A DNA stretch of 53,734 nt from Candidatus Odyssella sp. (GCA_020726185.1 DYTB01000007.1:1-53734), one strand, 5' to 3'; counted from the stretch's first letter, positions 20,896 to 34,206 are shown. Notes: a model not told the origin generated them from the letters alone. Numbers and translations are program-made.

Positions 20896-21846
20896 CTAGA
20901 ACTCTCCATTCTCATATCGTGGTGTTCCAAAACGTCGTTCTAATTCTCTATGTTGAGTGTAATAGTGGGTACCACCATAGACAACAAGGACTCGATTGTA
21001 TTTTTCTGCTGCCATTATAATTCTACTTAGTATTTCTAGATCTCTATGCTTACTATTAACACTTGCAATTTGTTGAAGTCTTGTCCCGTCAATTACTGGT
21101 GCCGCTGCACGTGTGTCAGAAAGTTCTTCAAAACAGAAAAGACCGTCGTAGTTTGCCTTTACCCAGTCTTCATACTCAGCAAAAGTATATTTTTTCCTAG
21201 TAATTTGTTCACAATATAAAGCACCCATATCATTGACAAAGGTTTCTAGGTAAACATCCGGATTTTCCCATAAGTGTTTATTATCTCTGTAATCCTGAAT
21301 AAGCTGCCTAGTAATAGAAAGGTAGGCATAATCATCTATGCTTAATCCACTTTGTAAAATATGGGTTAAAATACTAGCATTTGTTGGTTCTCCTCCAATA
21401 AAAGGAATTCCTCTTCCTTTTGCTAACTGTGCAGTGTAGATTGATTCCGATCCAGGATTATCTTTGAATTCAGAGCTATCACAAATCTGTTGCCAGTTCA
21501 GCGTTTCTACTTCGCTGTCGAACCCTTCAACAATACAAATGTCAGGGTTGAATTCTTCAAATGCTTTCTTAATTGCAACAAATGTAGGATGTCCTGGTTC
21601 CGTCTCTGAAGGTACTGGGCCAGCTGCATGCTTTGCTGCAATATACCGCAAAGATTTATAACCAGCTTCTTCAAAATGTATAACAACCGGTAAGCCAGTT
21701 ATACTCCTTTCTTGCGCAAACGCACTTTGTCCCTCAAAACTGAACGGAGTAAGTTCATATGGAAAATCAGCAGCTAATCCATCTACAGCTGCTGAGTAAA
21801 GAAATGTAGATGAAACTAGTGTAATGAGGAATTTTTGAATTTTCAT
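20896..21846 (-). CDS. Exported protein of unknown function, possibly TraB/TIKI/ChaN-like
   Basis: A signal peptide (cleavage near residue 26) is followed by about 290 residues. The pattern of VVIHFEEAGYKSL, DICIVEGFDSE, IPFIGGEPTNAS and VLVVYGGTHYYTQHRELERR recalls the spaced acidic and histidine motifs of TIKI/TraB-type metal-dependent proteases. The match is from memory and weak. The protein would act in the periplasm or outside the cell. A 17-bp perfect AT palindrome lies 23-39 nt before the start codon. No operon partner is evident. Confidence 0.6.
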   Translation of the reverse strand: MKIQKFLITLVSSTFLYSAAVDGLAADFPYELTPFSFEGQSAFAQERSITGLPVVIHFEEAGYKSLRYIAAKHAAGPVPSETEPGHPTFVAIKKAFEEFNPDICIVEGFDSEVETLNWQQICDSSEFKDNPGSESIYTAQLAKGRGIPFIGGEPTNASILTHILQSGLSIDDYAYLSITRQLIQDYRDNKHLWENPDVYLETFVNDMGALYCEQITRKKYTFAEYEDWVKANYDGLFCFEELSDTRAAAPVIDGTRLQQIASVNSKHRDLEILSRIIMAAEKYNRVLVVYGGTHYYTQHRELERRFGTPRYENGEF

Positions 21847-21868
21847 AATAAAAATACAGATAAAAGTT

Positions 21869-21885
21869 TATTTAATTATTAAATA
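21869..21885. repeat. 17-bp AT palindrome upstream of a secreted-protein gene
   Basis: TATTTAAT and ATTAAATA flank a single central T. The site lies 23-39 nt before the start codon at 21846, where an operator would be expected. The region is very AT-rich, so it may be chance. Confidence 0.3.
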
Positions 21886-21941
21886 GCATTTTATGATACT
21901 TAATTCAACAATTAATATTGCTTTTGTTGCTCGTGCTAATT

Positions 21942-24900
21942 CTACTGATTCAAAATTCCCTGAATTTGTTTCAGTACCGCAAAGCAGAATTTTAAACGCT
22001 GATCAGTGTTTAGGCCTTCACGTAAAAAGCTAATTTTTTGATCAGGTCGTAGCTTAACATCAGCTAATTTACGCGCTTCAAGTGAACCAATATACGCCAA
22101 CAAAGCCTCTGGTTTTGCAAACTCATTTTTATAAAAGGCAATGACAATGCCTTTAGGGCCTGCATCAATTTTTTCAATGTTTAAATGTTGGCAAGCAATT
22201 TTAAGCTCAATAACTTTTAGTAAGTTTTCACATTCATTAGGAATTTTGCCAAAACGGTCTACCAGTTCGGCAGCGAATGCGTGCACTTCATTGACTGATT
22301 CTAATGTTGCTAGTCGCCTATATAAGCTTAAGCGCAAGCCTAGGTCAGCAACATATGTCTCGGGTATAAGCAAAGAAAGCCCTAGGTTCAGCTGAGGAAT
22401 CCAATCAGTTGTTTGCACAACTGTGTGTTCCTGTTCTGCACGAACTTGTAAAATGGCTTCGTGTAATAGGGTTTGGTACAGTTCAACGCCAACTTCTTTT
22501 ATGTGGCCAGATTGTTCTTCACCAACAAGATTACCGGCACCACGAATGTCCATATCATAGCTTGCCAGTTTAAACCCTGCACCTAGTTGATCAAGGCTTT
22601 GCATGACCTCTAATCGTTTTTTTGCTGTGTCACTAATGATTACATCAGGGGGCAGGGTGAGGTAAGCGTAAGACTGAATTTTTGTACGGCCTACACGTCC
22701 GCGTAATTGGTAAAGTTGCGCTAACCCAAAGCGATCAGCACGATGAATAATAATGGTATTTACCCAAGGCATATCAATGCCAGATTCAATAATGTTGGTA
22801 GCAAGTAGCACTTCGTATTTTCTATCGCAAAAATCAGAAATAATGTCTTCTAATTCTGTTGCTGGTAATTGACCATGGGCTGTGGCAATACGAAAATCAG
22901 GTAGTAACGTTTCAAGAATTTCTTTTGATTTTTTAAGGTCTTCAATACGGGGCACCACAAAAAAACTTTGCCCACCGCGGTGATATTCGCGCATCAACGC
23001 TTCTTTTATAACCACTCCATCAAACGGCATGGTAAAAGTGCGAATGCTCAAACGGTCAATTGGCGGAGTAGCAATTAAGCTTAGTTCACGAACACCAGTT
23101 AGTGCTAGTTGCAAGGTGCGGGGAATGGGTGTTGCGGTAAGAGTTAAAATATGAACATTCGGCTTTAGCTTTTTTAACTTTTCTTTTTGCTTAACACCGA
23201 AGTGTTGTTCTTCGTCAATAATAAGCAACCCTAAGTCATGAAATTTTGTCTTGTCAGATAACACCGCATGGGTGGCAATCACAATTTTTGCATCACCATT
23301 GGTAATTTCAACATGGGTGCGTTTCGCATCAGCCGCTTTAACTAGACGTGAAAGTTGAACAACACGAATACCAAAACCATGAAAACGACTGGAAAAATTC
23401 TGAAAGTGCTGACGACATAATAATGTCGTAGGGGCCACAATCACAACTTGCTTGCCAGATGCTGCAACAGCAAAAGCAGCACGTAGAGCAATTTCAGTTT
23501 TGCCAAAACCAACATCGCCACATACTAATCTATCCATAGGCTTGCCCGATGCTAAATCACCAAGCACTTCTTCAATGGCGCGAAGCTGATCATCAGTTTC
23601 AGGATAGGGGAAGCGTGAGCAAAATTCATCGTAAACTTTGGGAGTTAAGAAGGTTTCTCCTTCTTGTAGCGATCGTTCCGCTGCTAATTTGATTAGGTAG
23701 TCAGCAATGATTAATAAACGTTTTTTGACTTTTGCTTTACGATTTTGCCAATTTGCAGTGCCTAAACGGTCTAGTTCAACCACCATGTCGTCAGAGCCAT
23801 AACGGCTTAAAAGCTCAAGGTTTTCAACGGGCAGGAATAGCTTGTTTTTATCAGCATATTCCAACTGTAAACAATCATGGGGGTGGTCTGCTACATCTAC
23901 AGTTTGTAACCCCTGATACTTTGCTACACCGTGCTCACGGTGAACGACATAATCGCCTAAATTTAATTCACTAAGGTCTTTGAATATGTTTGCATTTTTG
24001 CGCGGTTTTTGAATTTTACGCGAAATACGTTCGCCCAAAATATCTTGTTCAGTAAGAACTATTTGGTCATGGGTTACAAACCCTTCATCTAATGGAAAAG
24101 TTAAAGAATAAATAGGTTTTTTTGAAGCATTTACAGGTGGCCATTCTGTCAAAGGCAGAATCTGTACGCTTCCGTGTTCTTTTAGCATTGCTTCAAGGCG
24201 AGAGCGTGCACCATCTGTTTGTGCAACAATGATCAATTGCTTATCAGGATGCGTATTTTTTAAAGCGAACACATGCTCAAATAACTGTCCTTGCTGCCTT
24301 GATTGTTCAAAGCTGGGGGCAGCGCTAACCGGTAATTGTGTTGCGCCTTCTGTATGAAACGGAGAAATTATCACATGGTTTTTTTTTGTGAAAGCATTCC
24401 AAGTGTTTTCATTCCAATAGACCATTTCGGGTGGCATTGGCTGGTATGTGTGATCTCCAAAAACAGGTGATACGCGTGCCTGATAGTATTCGTGAATTAA
24501 GGTGTGATGCTCTGAAAAAGTTTGAGATGCATCAAATTCTAAAATGGTTTTTTCAGGAGTTATGTAATCAATTAATTTTTCTGTATTTTCAAAATACAAA
24601 GGAAGCCAATGTTCATAACCTGCGTACAAATGGCCTTGGCTAATGTGTTGAAATAAGGAATTTTGATTATAGTTTTCAGGAAACTGTAATCTGTATTTTT
24701 CTTTGAAAAATTGAATGGCTTGTGCCGTTAATGTAATTTCGCGTGCTGGCTTAATAAGAATTTCATCTAGTTCATTCAATGTTGATTGATTTGCTGCATC
24801 AAACTGACGGATGCGTTCAACATCATCTCCAAAAAAATCTATCCTGTACGGATTTTCATGACCTATTGGGAAAAAATCGATAATATCGCCACGTACTGCA

Positions 24901-25337
24901 TAATCACCAGGTTCATATACAACACCAACGCGATTAAACCCTTTTTCAATTAAATACGAATTAAGTTTTGAAAATGAATAAGTCTGGCCTTTTTTTAAGG
25001 TTAATGATTCTCCTAAAAAGCTTAAGCGCGGAGGCAGATATTGAGTTAATGCAGTAACGGATGTTACTAAAATTTGTTCCGGTTCTTCAGCTAGGGTAGT
25101 TAGTGCTTGAACTCGTTGACTAATACAATCTAACGACGGAGAAACTCTGTCATAGGGTAAGCAGTCCCAAGCAGGAAACGCTAGTATTTTTCGCTTTAAC
25201 AATCGTTCAAGCTGAACTGTAAATTGGGAAATGTCATTATCGCGGCTTAGTATAATAAGTGCGGATTTTGTTTTTTCAAGAAGTCCAGCTACGGCAAAAG
25301 CACGATAACTTTTAATAACCTGAGATAGCGTTTCCAT
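21942..25337 (-). CDS. mfd: Transcription-repair coupling factor
   Basis: Mfd removes stalled RNA polymerase and recruits UvrA to damage. The 1131-residue protein is full length. It has a UvrB-like N-terminal part (FPAWDCLPYDRVSP), an RNA polymerase-interacting module near YVVHREHGVAKYQG, and a RecG-like translocase. In the translocase, Walker A is CGDVGFGKTEIALRAAF, the DExx motif is IDEEQHFG and motif VI is QLRGRVGRT. The C-terminal TRCF domain ends at FCFAVLKQIQGILNQ. Its start codon abuts the murJ stop, so it shares a transcript with murJ and probably cdsA-uppS-accA. Confidence 0.97.
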   Translation of the reverse strand: METLSQVIKSYRAFAVAGLLEKTKSALIILSRDNDISQFTVQLERLLKRKILAFPAWDCLPYDRVSPSLDCISQRVQALTTLAEEPEQILVTSVTALTQYLPPRLSFLGESLTLKKGQTYSFSKLNSYLIEKGFNRVGVVYEPGDYAVRGDIIDFFPIGHENPYRIDFFGDDVERIRQFDAANQSTLNELDEILIKPAREITLTAQAIQFFKEKYRLQFPENYNQNSLFQHISQGHLYAGYEHWLPLYFENTEKLIDYITPEKTILEFDASQTFSEHHTLIHEYYQARVSPVFGDHTYQPMPPEMVYWNENTWNAFTKKNHVIISPFHTEGATQLPVSAAPSFEQSRQQGQLFEHVFALKNTHPDKQLIIVAQTDGARSRLEAMLKEHGSVQILPLTEWPPVNASKKPIYSLTFPLDEGFVTHDQIVLTEQDILGERISRKIQKPRKNANIFKDLSELNLGDYVVHREHGVAKYQGLQTVDVADHPHDCLQLEYADKNKLFLPVENLELLSRYGSDDMVVELDRLGTANWQNRKAKVKKRLLIIADYLIKLAAERSLQEGETFLTPKVYDEFCSRFPYPETDDQLRAIEEVLGDLASGKPMDRLVCGDVGFGKTEIALRAAFAVAASGKQVVIVAPTTLLCRQHFQNFSSRFHGFGIRVVQLSRLVKAADAKRTHVEITNGDAKIVIATHAVLSDKTKFHDLGLLIIDEEQHFGVKQKEKLKKLKPNVHILTLTATPIPRTLQLALTGVRELSLIATPPIDRLSIRTFTMPFDGVVIKEALMREYHRGGQSFFVVPRIEDLKKSKEILETLLPDFRIATAHGQLPATELEDIISDFCDRKYEVLLATNIIESGIDMPWVNTIIIHRADRFGLAQLYQLRGRVGRTKIQSYAYLTLPPDVIISDTAKKRLEVMQSLDQLGAGFKLASYDMDIRGAGNLVGEEQSGHIKEVGVELYQTLLHEAILQVRAEQEHTVVQTTDWIPQLNLGLSLLIPETYVADLGLRLSLYRRLATLESVNEVHAFAAELVDRFGKIPNECENLLKVIELKIACQHLNIEKIDAGPKGIVIAFYKNEFAKPEALLAYIGSLEARKLADVKLRPDQKISFLREGLNTDQRLKFCFAVLKQIQGILNQ

Positions 25338-26867
25338 CTACGATGACATGTATTCTTTGAACCGCAATAAACCAGTAACCCAAGCTGCAACAAAATACGC
25401 CAATAATCCTGCTCCAACAAGTACGGCTAGGGCAATAGAGCGAATGTGAATACCATCATTTGAATGAAGGTAAGGCGAAACAATAGGTTTCAAGGTTATA
25501 AGTACTAAAAATATTAAAGCACAAGGTATTAGAATTTTTGCCAAGAATTTCCAAAGCGCAGCATCAAAGCTAATGAAATTACGTTTTTTCAAAAGATAAA
25601 CTAATACGGCAGCATTAAACCAAGATGCACTAGACGTTGCGATAGCTATGCCAAGGTGCTTGTATTTGTATATAAGGGCAAAGTTCAAAACTACATTCAC
25701 AACCATGCCAGCAAGAGCTACTTTTATAGGCGTAACTGTATCTTGTCGTGCAAAAAAGCTGGTGTTAAATATTTTTATTAATATATATGCAGGTAATCCG
25801 CTGGCAAATCCTGCAAGTGTTTCTGCAGTGGCAACGCTTGATGCATGGTCAAATGCACCGCGTTCAAAAATAACCATGACCAAAGGGTAAGATAAATAAA
25901 TTAATCCGACCATTGCAGGGAGTGTAATTAACATCGCGAATTCAATTGCGCGATTTTGATTGTGCATAGCGCCATCAACGTTATTTTCTCTCCATTGTTT
26001 GGATAACATTGGCAGCAAAACTGTGCCTAAAGCTGTGCCGGTTACACTAATAGGTAAATTATAAAGCCTATCTGCGTAATAGAGATACGATATAGTACCC
26101 ATAGGTAATAATGACGCGATGATCGTATCAATAAATAAATTGATTTGAAGAATGGCTGAACCAAAAGCAGCAGGAAGCATTCTTTTACCAAAATTTGTCA
26201 TTGCTTGATTTTTTCTTGGCTTTCTGAACGAAGGGCGAATGCCCATAAAATAACAAGGAACATATACCCACAGTAGCTGAACAAACCCTGATCCCATAAT
26301 TGCAGTTGCAACAACTCCTCCATCACCTAACATGGAAGGATCAACAATCTTCATAATAAATACAATGAAAAGATTTCCAGCAATTTGTGATGATGCAGCA
26401 GCACCAAAGCGATCATGAGTATTTAAAACGCCACTGAATAAAGCTGTTAATGATATAAGTAAAATGAAAGGAAATGTAATTCTAGAAAATGAAACAGCTA
26501 ATGAAAATACTTCTTCACCTACTCCAGGAATCATAAGAGTAACGATGAAAGGCATGATTAGCTCAAAGATTATAATCAATAATATTAGGATTCCTGTCAT
26601 TAATGAAAAAATGTCTTTGATAAATTCTTTAGCTTCACTTTCTTGCGAAACATGCATTGCGGAATAAATAGGAACGAATGAAGAATTCAGCGCGCCTTCT
26701 GCAAAAATTCTTCTTAAAAAACTAGGAATTTTAATGGCAATAACAAGGGCATCCATAACAAAGCTTGTGCCAATATACTGGGCCATCAAAATATCACGGC
26801 AGAGTCCTGTTAAACGACTAAGGATTGTGAAAAAAGCAACATTAAGTGCCGATGAGACTAATCGCAT
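25338..26867 (-). CDS. murJ: Lipid II flippase MurJ
   Basis: MurJ moves the peptidoglycan precursor lipid II across the inner membrane. The 509-residue product has about 14 hydrophobic segments. The conserved N-terminus SRLTGLCRDILMAQYIG is followed by IPSFLRRIFAEGALNSSFVP, typical of the MviN/MurJ family. Lipid-facing arginines of the central cavity are present in these motifs. It follows cdsA and precedes mfd with no gap, which groups cell wall and lipid genes together. Confidence 0.93.
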   Translation of the reverse strand: MRLVSSALNVAFFTILSRLTGLCRDILMAQYIGTSFVMDALVIAIKIPSFLRRIFAEGALNSSFVPIYSAMHVSQESEAKEFIKDIFSLMTGILILLIIIFELIMPFIVTLMIPGVGEEVFSLAVSFSRITFPFILLISLTALFSGVLNTHDRFGAAASSQIAGNLFIVFIMKIVDPSMLGDGGVVATAIMGSGFVQLLWVYVPCYFMGIRPSFRKPRKNQAMTNFGKRMLPAAFGSAILQINLFIDTIIASLLPMGTISYLYYADRLYNLPISVTGTALGTVLLPMLSKQWRENNVDGAMHNQNRAIEFAMLITLPAMVGLIYLSYPLVMVIFERGAFDHASSVATAETLAGFASGLPAYILIKIFNTSFFARQDTVTPIKVALAGMVVNVVLNFALIYKYKHLGIAIATSSASWFNAAVLVYLLKKRNFISFDAALWKFLAKILIPCALIFLVLITLKPIVSPYLHSNDGIHIRSIALAVLVGAGLLAYFVAAWVTGLLRFKEYMSS

Positions 26868-26894
26868 ATTATTTTCTTATTAAAAATTATTGAA

Positions 26895-27686
26895 TTATTC
26901 ACCAAAATACCAAAGTAAAGCGACTGCAAAGCTAATAGCCAAAAGGCTATCCAGCCTATCCAGTAGTCCGCCATGTCCGGGAAGAAAGCTGCCAGAGTCT
27001 TTTACATTAAAATATCGTTTACACCATGATTCTAGAAGATCACCGCCATGGGCCAGAAAAACCGCAGCTGTTCCAAAAACCCAAAATGAATGACTTACGT
27101 TGATACTCATTATTTTTGTTAAAAACCACACGCCCACTAAACCAAAAAAGATGCCACCAAAAAATCCCGCCCATGTTTTACCGAGGCTAATAGTTGGCGC
27201 TAATTTTGGTCCTCCTATAACCTTACCCACTAAGAACGCGCCTGTATCCACAAACCAAACAAGAGCAAGAACTAATAAAATAAAGTACGATCCCCCAATT
27301 TCAGGCATTATATGAATAATGATACTCATTGCAAGGCTTATGTACAGATAACCAGCGCTGACAATTGCAAATTTATTAACGGGCAAAAGGTTTAAGTAAT
27401 ATAACCAGCCGCATCCAGCTAGTATTATTGCAACAGAACCTATACGTAATGTCGGCACAAAAGCCACGAGAATAGCCAGCAAACAAATGCTATTCATCCA
27501 GTGGTAATTTTCACCAAAACTTAGCCGTGACCATTCTCTAAGTAATCCAAAGCTTGCAAGCACACCAAGTAATTTAAAAAAAATGGGGTCTTGAAAAATT
27601 AGAAAAATAACTGCCGGGACTGCTACTAATCCGGTAAGGATTCTTGGGAGCAAATCTCCCTTAGGCTGCAACACTGTATAAGCCAT
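26895..27686 (-). CDS. cdsA: Phosphatidate cytidylyltransferase (CDP-diacylglycerol synthase)
   Basis: CdsA makes CDP-diacylglycerol from phosphatidate and CTP, the branch point of phospholipid synthesis at the inner membrane. The product has about seven hydrophobic segments and ends with the family signature KDSGSFLPGHGGLLDRLDS. GDLLESWCKR with the conserved aspartate comes before it. The ATG at 27686 is preferred, and it overlaps uppS by 26 nt. A TTG at 27716 would add ten residues. The uppS-cdsA order is common in bacteria. Confidence 0.9.
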   Translation of the reverse strand: MAYTVLQPKGDLLPRILTGLVAVPAVIFLIFQDPIFFKLLGVLASFGLLREWSRLSFGENYHWMNSICLLAILVAFVPTLRIGSVAIILAGCGWLYYLNLLPVNKFAIVSAGYLYISLAMSIIIHIMPEIGGSYFILLVLALVWFVDTGAFLVGKVIGGPKLAPTISLGKTWAGFFGGIFFGLVGVWFLTKIMSINVSHSFWVFGTAAVFLAHGGDLLESWCKRYFNVKDSGSFLPGHGGLLDRLDSLLAISFAVALLWYFGE

Positions 27687-28383
27687 ATCGGCGATGCCTT
27701 TTTGAATACTGTTCAATTGCTAAGTCTAATTGTTTTGCCCCAAAATCAGGCCAAAAGCAATCAACAAATACGTATTCAGTGTAGGCCATTTGCCACAGTA
27801 GGTAGTTGCTTACTCGTAATTCGCCTGAGGTACGAATTAATAAATCAGGATCGGGGCAAAATTTAGTGTCAAGATTTTGGCTGATTAAGTCTTCTGTAAT
27901 ATCCTCTGGCTGCAGAGCTCCGCTTTTGATGTCAGCTGCAATTTTTTGTGTAGCTCTGCGAATATCATCTCGGCCTCCATAACTTAACGCTAAAATAACA
28001 GTAATACCTGTGTTTTCCTGGGTTCTGTCTTCAACGCTGCCAATCATGTCTCGCAAGTCTTTTGCGAACGCTGAGCGGTCACCAATAACTTTCACACGTA
28101 CATTGTTTTTTATAAGCTTATCGATTGAATGTTGTAGGTACCAACGAAGCAGACCCATAAGTTCTTCAACCCACTCTTGCTCACGTTTCCAGTTTTCAGA
28201 AGAAAAAGCCCAAAGAGTTACATACTCAATTCCAATTTCTGCAGCGCGTCCTATTATCTCTTCAACAGCTTTTGCTCCAGCTCTGTGGCCTGCAATAGTA
28301 GGAAGCGATCTTGCTTTCGCCCAACGTCCATTGCCATCCATAATGATTGCGACATGCTTTGGAATATTTAAGTTCAACATCAT
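27661..28383 (-). CDS. uppS: Undecaprenyl pyrophosphate synthase
   Basis: UppS extends farnesyl pyrophosphate in cis to the C55 carrier used in cell wall synthesis. The catalytic region HVAIIMDGNGRWAKAR carries the key aspartate. YVTLWAFSSENWKR and the C-terminal LLIRTSGELRVSNYLLWQ are diagnostic. Three ATG codons compete: 28398, 28383 and 28380. The choice at 28383 rests on GGTGAT about 7 nt before it. Product length is about 240 residues, as expected. It is co-directional with accA and cdsA. Confidence 0.93.
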   Translation of the reverse strand: MMLNLNIPKHVAIIMDGNGRWAKARSLPTIAGHRAGAKAVEEIIGRAAEIGIEYVTLWAFSSENWKREQEWVEELMGLLRWYLQHSIDKLIKNNVRVKVIGDRSAFAKDLRDMIGSVEDRTQENTGITVILALSYGGRDDIRRATQKIAADIKSGALQPEDITEDLISQNLDTKFCPDPDLLIRTSGELRVSNYLLWQMAYTEYVFVDCFWPDFGAKQLDLAIEQYSKRHRRYGLYSVAA

Positions 28384-28427
28384 AATTGGTATCACCATTT
28401 TGTTGTTAAATGTTTGGTTTTCAAAAG

Positions 28428-29384
28428 TTACCCTAAACTCTTTTGTCCCATATGCAGGAACTTTTCACGACGCATTTGTTTTAGCTGTGGTCCGCTATTG
28501 CGCATTAGGTCATTCATAACTATTTCTATCTGACGTCTTACAGATTCAACAACTTGTGTAGGAAAGCGTTGTGCTCCGCCAATAGGTTCAGGAATAATTG
28601 CATCAATTACACCAAGTGTTAGTAAATCTTGAGCAGTTAATTTTTGGGCTTCAGCAGCTTCAGCAGCTTTTGTTGAGCTGCGCCACAAAATTGAAGCACA
28701 TCCTTCAGGGGAAATTACTGCATAAATTGCATGTTCAAGCATTAATACTGAATTTGCAGTTGCAATAGCAATGGCACCACCAGAGCTACCTTCACCAATG
28801 ATGATTGTAATTAAGGGAACTTCAATAGTTAGACATTTTTCTATGCTTTTAGCTATTGCTTCAGCTTGACCACGTTCTTCGGCATCAATGCCAGGATAAG
28901 CACCAGGCGTATCAATAAACGTGATAACTGGTAATTTAAAACGATTTGCAATATCCATTAAACGTTGAGCTTTACGATACCCTTCAGGTTTTGGCATGCC
29001 AAAATTATGTTTTACACGGGATTCTGTATCGTTACCTTTTTCTTGGCCAATGACCAAAACAGATACACCACCTAAGGTCGCCAAGCCACCAACAATACTT
29101 TGGTCATCAGCAAATAAGCGATCACCAGCAAGTGGCACAAAATCAGTAAAAATTGCATTTATATATGCAGAAAATTTTGGTCTGTCCGGATGCCTAGCTA
29201 CTTGAACCTTTTGCCAAGGTGTTAGCTGAGTATATGTCTGACGCATCATCTTATCTGCTTTTAATTGCAGCTTAGAAACCTCATCAGCGATGTTAAGGTC
29301 TTTGTTGTTAGCTAAGTGTCTTAGCTCTTCAATCTTACCAACAAGTTCAGCAATTGGTTTTTCAAAATCTAAAAATTTATTCAT
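28428..29384 (-). CDS. accA: Acetyl-CoA carboxylase carboxyltransferase subunit alpha
   Basis: AccA with AccD transfers the carboxyl group from carboxybiotin to acetyl-CoA, the first step of fatty acid synthesis. The 318-residue protein has the usual length. It has the N-terminal coiled part, then [54 protein letters not shown] and [17 protein letters not shown]. No partner acc gene adjoins it, as is normal for accA. It leads the accA-uppS-cdsA-murJ-mfd run. Confidence 0.96.
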   Translation of the reverse strand: MNKFLDFEKPIAELVGKIEELRHLANNKDLNIADEVSKLQLKADKMMRQTYTQLTPWQKVQVARHPDRPKFSAYINAIFTDFVPLAGDRLFADDQSIVGGLATLGGVSVLVIGQEKGNDTESRVKHNFGMPKPEGYRKAQRLMDIANRFKLPVITFIDTPGAYPGIDAEERGQAEAIAKSIEKCLTIEVPLITIIIGEGSSGGAIAIATANSVLMLEHAIYAVISPEGCASILWRSSTKAAEAAEAQKLTAQDLLTLGVIDAIIPEPIGGAQRFPTQVVESVRRQIEIVMNDLMRNSGPQLKQMRREKFLHMGQKSLG

Positions 29385-29478
29385 GGCCGTAGGTCATCAA
29401 TCCATAGATAGGGTATAGGGTGTTTTTAAAAAATATTCAAGTTTTTAAGACTCATCTATCAAAATATTGGCGGTTTCC

Positions 29479-30381
29479 TTAGCTATAAAATTTGCTGATC
29501 CATTCAAAAGCTTTTGATGCTTCAGGGAAAAAATTAGGAATTTGTGCAAACCCATGAATGACACCAGGCACTTCTAAATAACCTTTTAGCTCCCCTTTTT
29601 CTTCTAATATTTTTTTAGCAAGTCTTGAATCATCGCGAAGGGGATCATATTCTGCAGCGATAATTAGGGTCTGGGGAAAATGAATATTTTTCATTTGCCA
29701 TAGAGGCGAAACTTCTGGGAGTTTCGTTAATGTTAGGTCATGACCTGAATAATTGCTGATATAGTGCATTACTGAGTGTTTAGATAACATATAGCCTTCT
29801 GCGAATTCACTTAATGAATCCAATTTTCCTGTAAGGTCAAAAGATGGATAAAAAAAGATACATTCCTTGGGCAAAGCAAAGTGCTGATTATTTAATCGTA
29901 CTATAAGCCCAGCCATTAAATTTGCGCCCGCACTGTCACCAGCGACACTAATGGGAAGGGATTGTTCAGCTATAGCCCATTTATATATGGCTTCAATTTC
30001 ATTCAAAGCTACTGGATATGCATGTTCAGGAGATAAGGAGTATTCAATTGCTATAACGTTACTGTGGGTTGCCAGTGCTAATTTTTGGCACATGACATGA
30101 TGGGTATCTAGGCTACCTTTGGTCCAGCCTCCACCATGTGCATATAAAATTACTCCTTTAGGTGCTTCAACCTGAAAAGAGCGAATCTTAATTGGTCGAT
30201 CCACTTTTTGTAACGCAAGGGTGCTGTCTTCATGTGGAACATTTTGAAGTCGATTACCACCATACAGCGTGATCATTGTTTCAAGCTGATCCCGCATAAG
30301 TTCAACAGGAATTTTATCGATAGCAGGCAAGTTTAAATTTTTTAAACCTTCCAGAAACAATTGAGTCTCAGGTGTTAGCAT
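29479..30381 (-). CDS. Alpha/beta hydrolase, hormone-sensitive lipase-like
   Basis: The 300-residue protein belongs to the HSL family of carboxylesterases. It has the oxyanion motif AHGGGWTKGS, the nucleophile elbow SVAGDSAGANLM, a likely acid in AEYDPLRDD and the histidine in PGVIHGFAQI. There is no signal peptide, so it acts in the cytoplasm on an unknown ester. It starts 17 nt after the atpD stop, at the place where atpC is normally found. Confidence 0.88.
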   Translation of the reverse strand: MLTPETQLFLEGLKNLNLPAIDKIPVELMRDQLETMITLYGGNRLQNVPHEDSTLALQKVDRPIKIRSFQVEAPKGVILYAHGGGWTKGSLDTHHVMCQKLALATHSNVIAIEYSLSPEHAYPVALNEIEAIYKWAIAEQSLPISVAGDSAGANLMAGLIVRLNNQHFALPKECIFFYPSFDLTGKLDSLSEFAEGYMLSKHSVMHYISNYSGHDLTLTKLPEVSPLWQMKNIHFPQTLIIAAEYDPLRDDSRLAKKILEEKGELKGYLEVPGVIHGFAQIPNFFPEASKAFEWISKFYS

Positions 30382-30397
30382 AAAGTTTATCTTCCTA

Positions 30398-32638
<2,241 letters not shown>

Positions 32639-32661
<23 letters not shown>

Positions 32662-34201
32662 GGGCAAAACGGCTTAGGAATTCATCTAAAAAGGTTTTTA
32701 ATTTTTCTTCGTGTTCGTTGCTTAAAATACCAGTATGATTTATAGCGTACATCATTTCTGGTTCTTGAGTTTCAAGAAGGTGCAGATAGTCCTTTTGAAA
32801 TTCTTTAATACGTTCCACTTGAACTTTATCAAGAAAGCCACGAACAGCTGCAAACAGCACAACAACTTCTTGTGCTAGCGAATAAGGTTTTCTTTGGTCT
32901 TGCTTTAACAGTTCAGTAAGTTTTGCGCCGCGAGCTAAAAGCGCTTGAGTATTTGCATCAAGATCGCTAGCGAATTGGGAAAACGCTAACATTTCTCGGT
33001 ATTGAGCAAGCTCTAGTTTAATTTTACCAGCAACATTTTTCATAGCTTTAGTTTGTGCAGCAGACCCAACACGGCTAACGGAAAGTCCAACGTTAATTGC
33101 TGGGCGTATGCCTTGATAAAATAGTTCTGTTTCTAAAAATATTTGCCCGTCGGTGATTGAAATCACGTTTGTTGGAATGTATGCAGACACGTCACCTGCT
33201 TGTGTTTCAATAATTGGCAGTGCTGTTAATGAGCCTCCACCCAATTCATTACTTAATTTCGCCGCACGCTCTAAAAGACGTGAATGCAAGTAAAAGACAT
33301 CGCCTGGGTAGGCTTCGCGTCCAGGAGGACGACGTAACAGCAACGACATTTGACGATAAGCTACAGCATGCTTGGAAAGATCATCGTAAATAATAAGTGC
33401 ATGCATACCGTTGTCGCGAAAATATTCCCCCATGGCACAAGCAGTGTACGGAGCAAGATATTGCAAAGGAGCAGAGTCAGAAGCCGTTGCTGCAACAACA
33501 ATAGTGTAATCCATAGCACCTTGGTCTTGCAGAGTTTTGACTAATTGCGCGACTGATGAACGTTTTTGGCCAATAGCTACGTAAATGCAATACAAATGTT
33601 TTTTAGGATCAGGGCCTTTATTGATTTCTCTTTGATTTAAAATCGCGTCAACAGCAATAGTGGTTTTTCCTGTTTGTCGGTCACCAATAATTAATTCTCG
33701 TTGCCCGCGTCCAATTGGAACTAAAGCGTCAATAGCAGTAATTCCAGTTAACATTGGTTCATGCACTGATTTTCTGGCGATAATACCAGGAGCTTTACGT
33801 TCGATAGGAGTAGATGTGACATCTTCTAATGGGCCAAGATCATCAATGGGATTGCCTAATGCATCAACCACACGACCGAGCAACCCTTTGCCAACACTTA
33901 CGTTGACAATCTGGTGGGTTCTGCGTGCTTGGTCGCCTTCCTTAACTAACTGATCATTACCAACAATCACCACGCCTACATGATCAACTTCAAGGTTTTC
34001 TGCAATGCCCCGTACTGGTGTGCCGTCGCTGGTAATAATATCAACCCATTCTCCAGCTTGAACATTGTCTAAGCCATAGATGCGAGCAATGCCATCACCA
34101 ACAGAAAGGACTGTGCCAACTTCATAACTGTCAAAAGCCTTATCAGCATGATGTAGAGTATTCCTGATGATATCGCTGATTTCGGTAGCGCGATGCTGCA
34201 T
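32639..34201 (-). CDS. atpA: ATP synthase F1 subunit alpha
   Basis: This is the non-catalytic nucleotide-binding subunit of the F1 head. The 520-residue protein has the P-loop [18 protein letters not shown] and the signature [17 protein letters not shown]. The N-terminal crown domain [18 protein letters not shown] is normal. It starts 5 nt after the atpH stop. The C-terminus is intact, although it overlaps the start of atpG. Confidence 0.98.
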
Positions 34202-34206
34202 AAAAT

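Noticed and set aside
28010-28519. Plus-strand frame of 169 codons over uppS
   Set aside because: It is antisense to a clear uppS and accA end with no family features.
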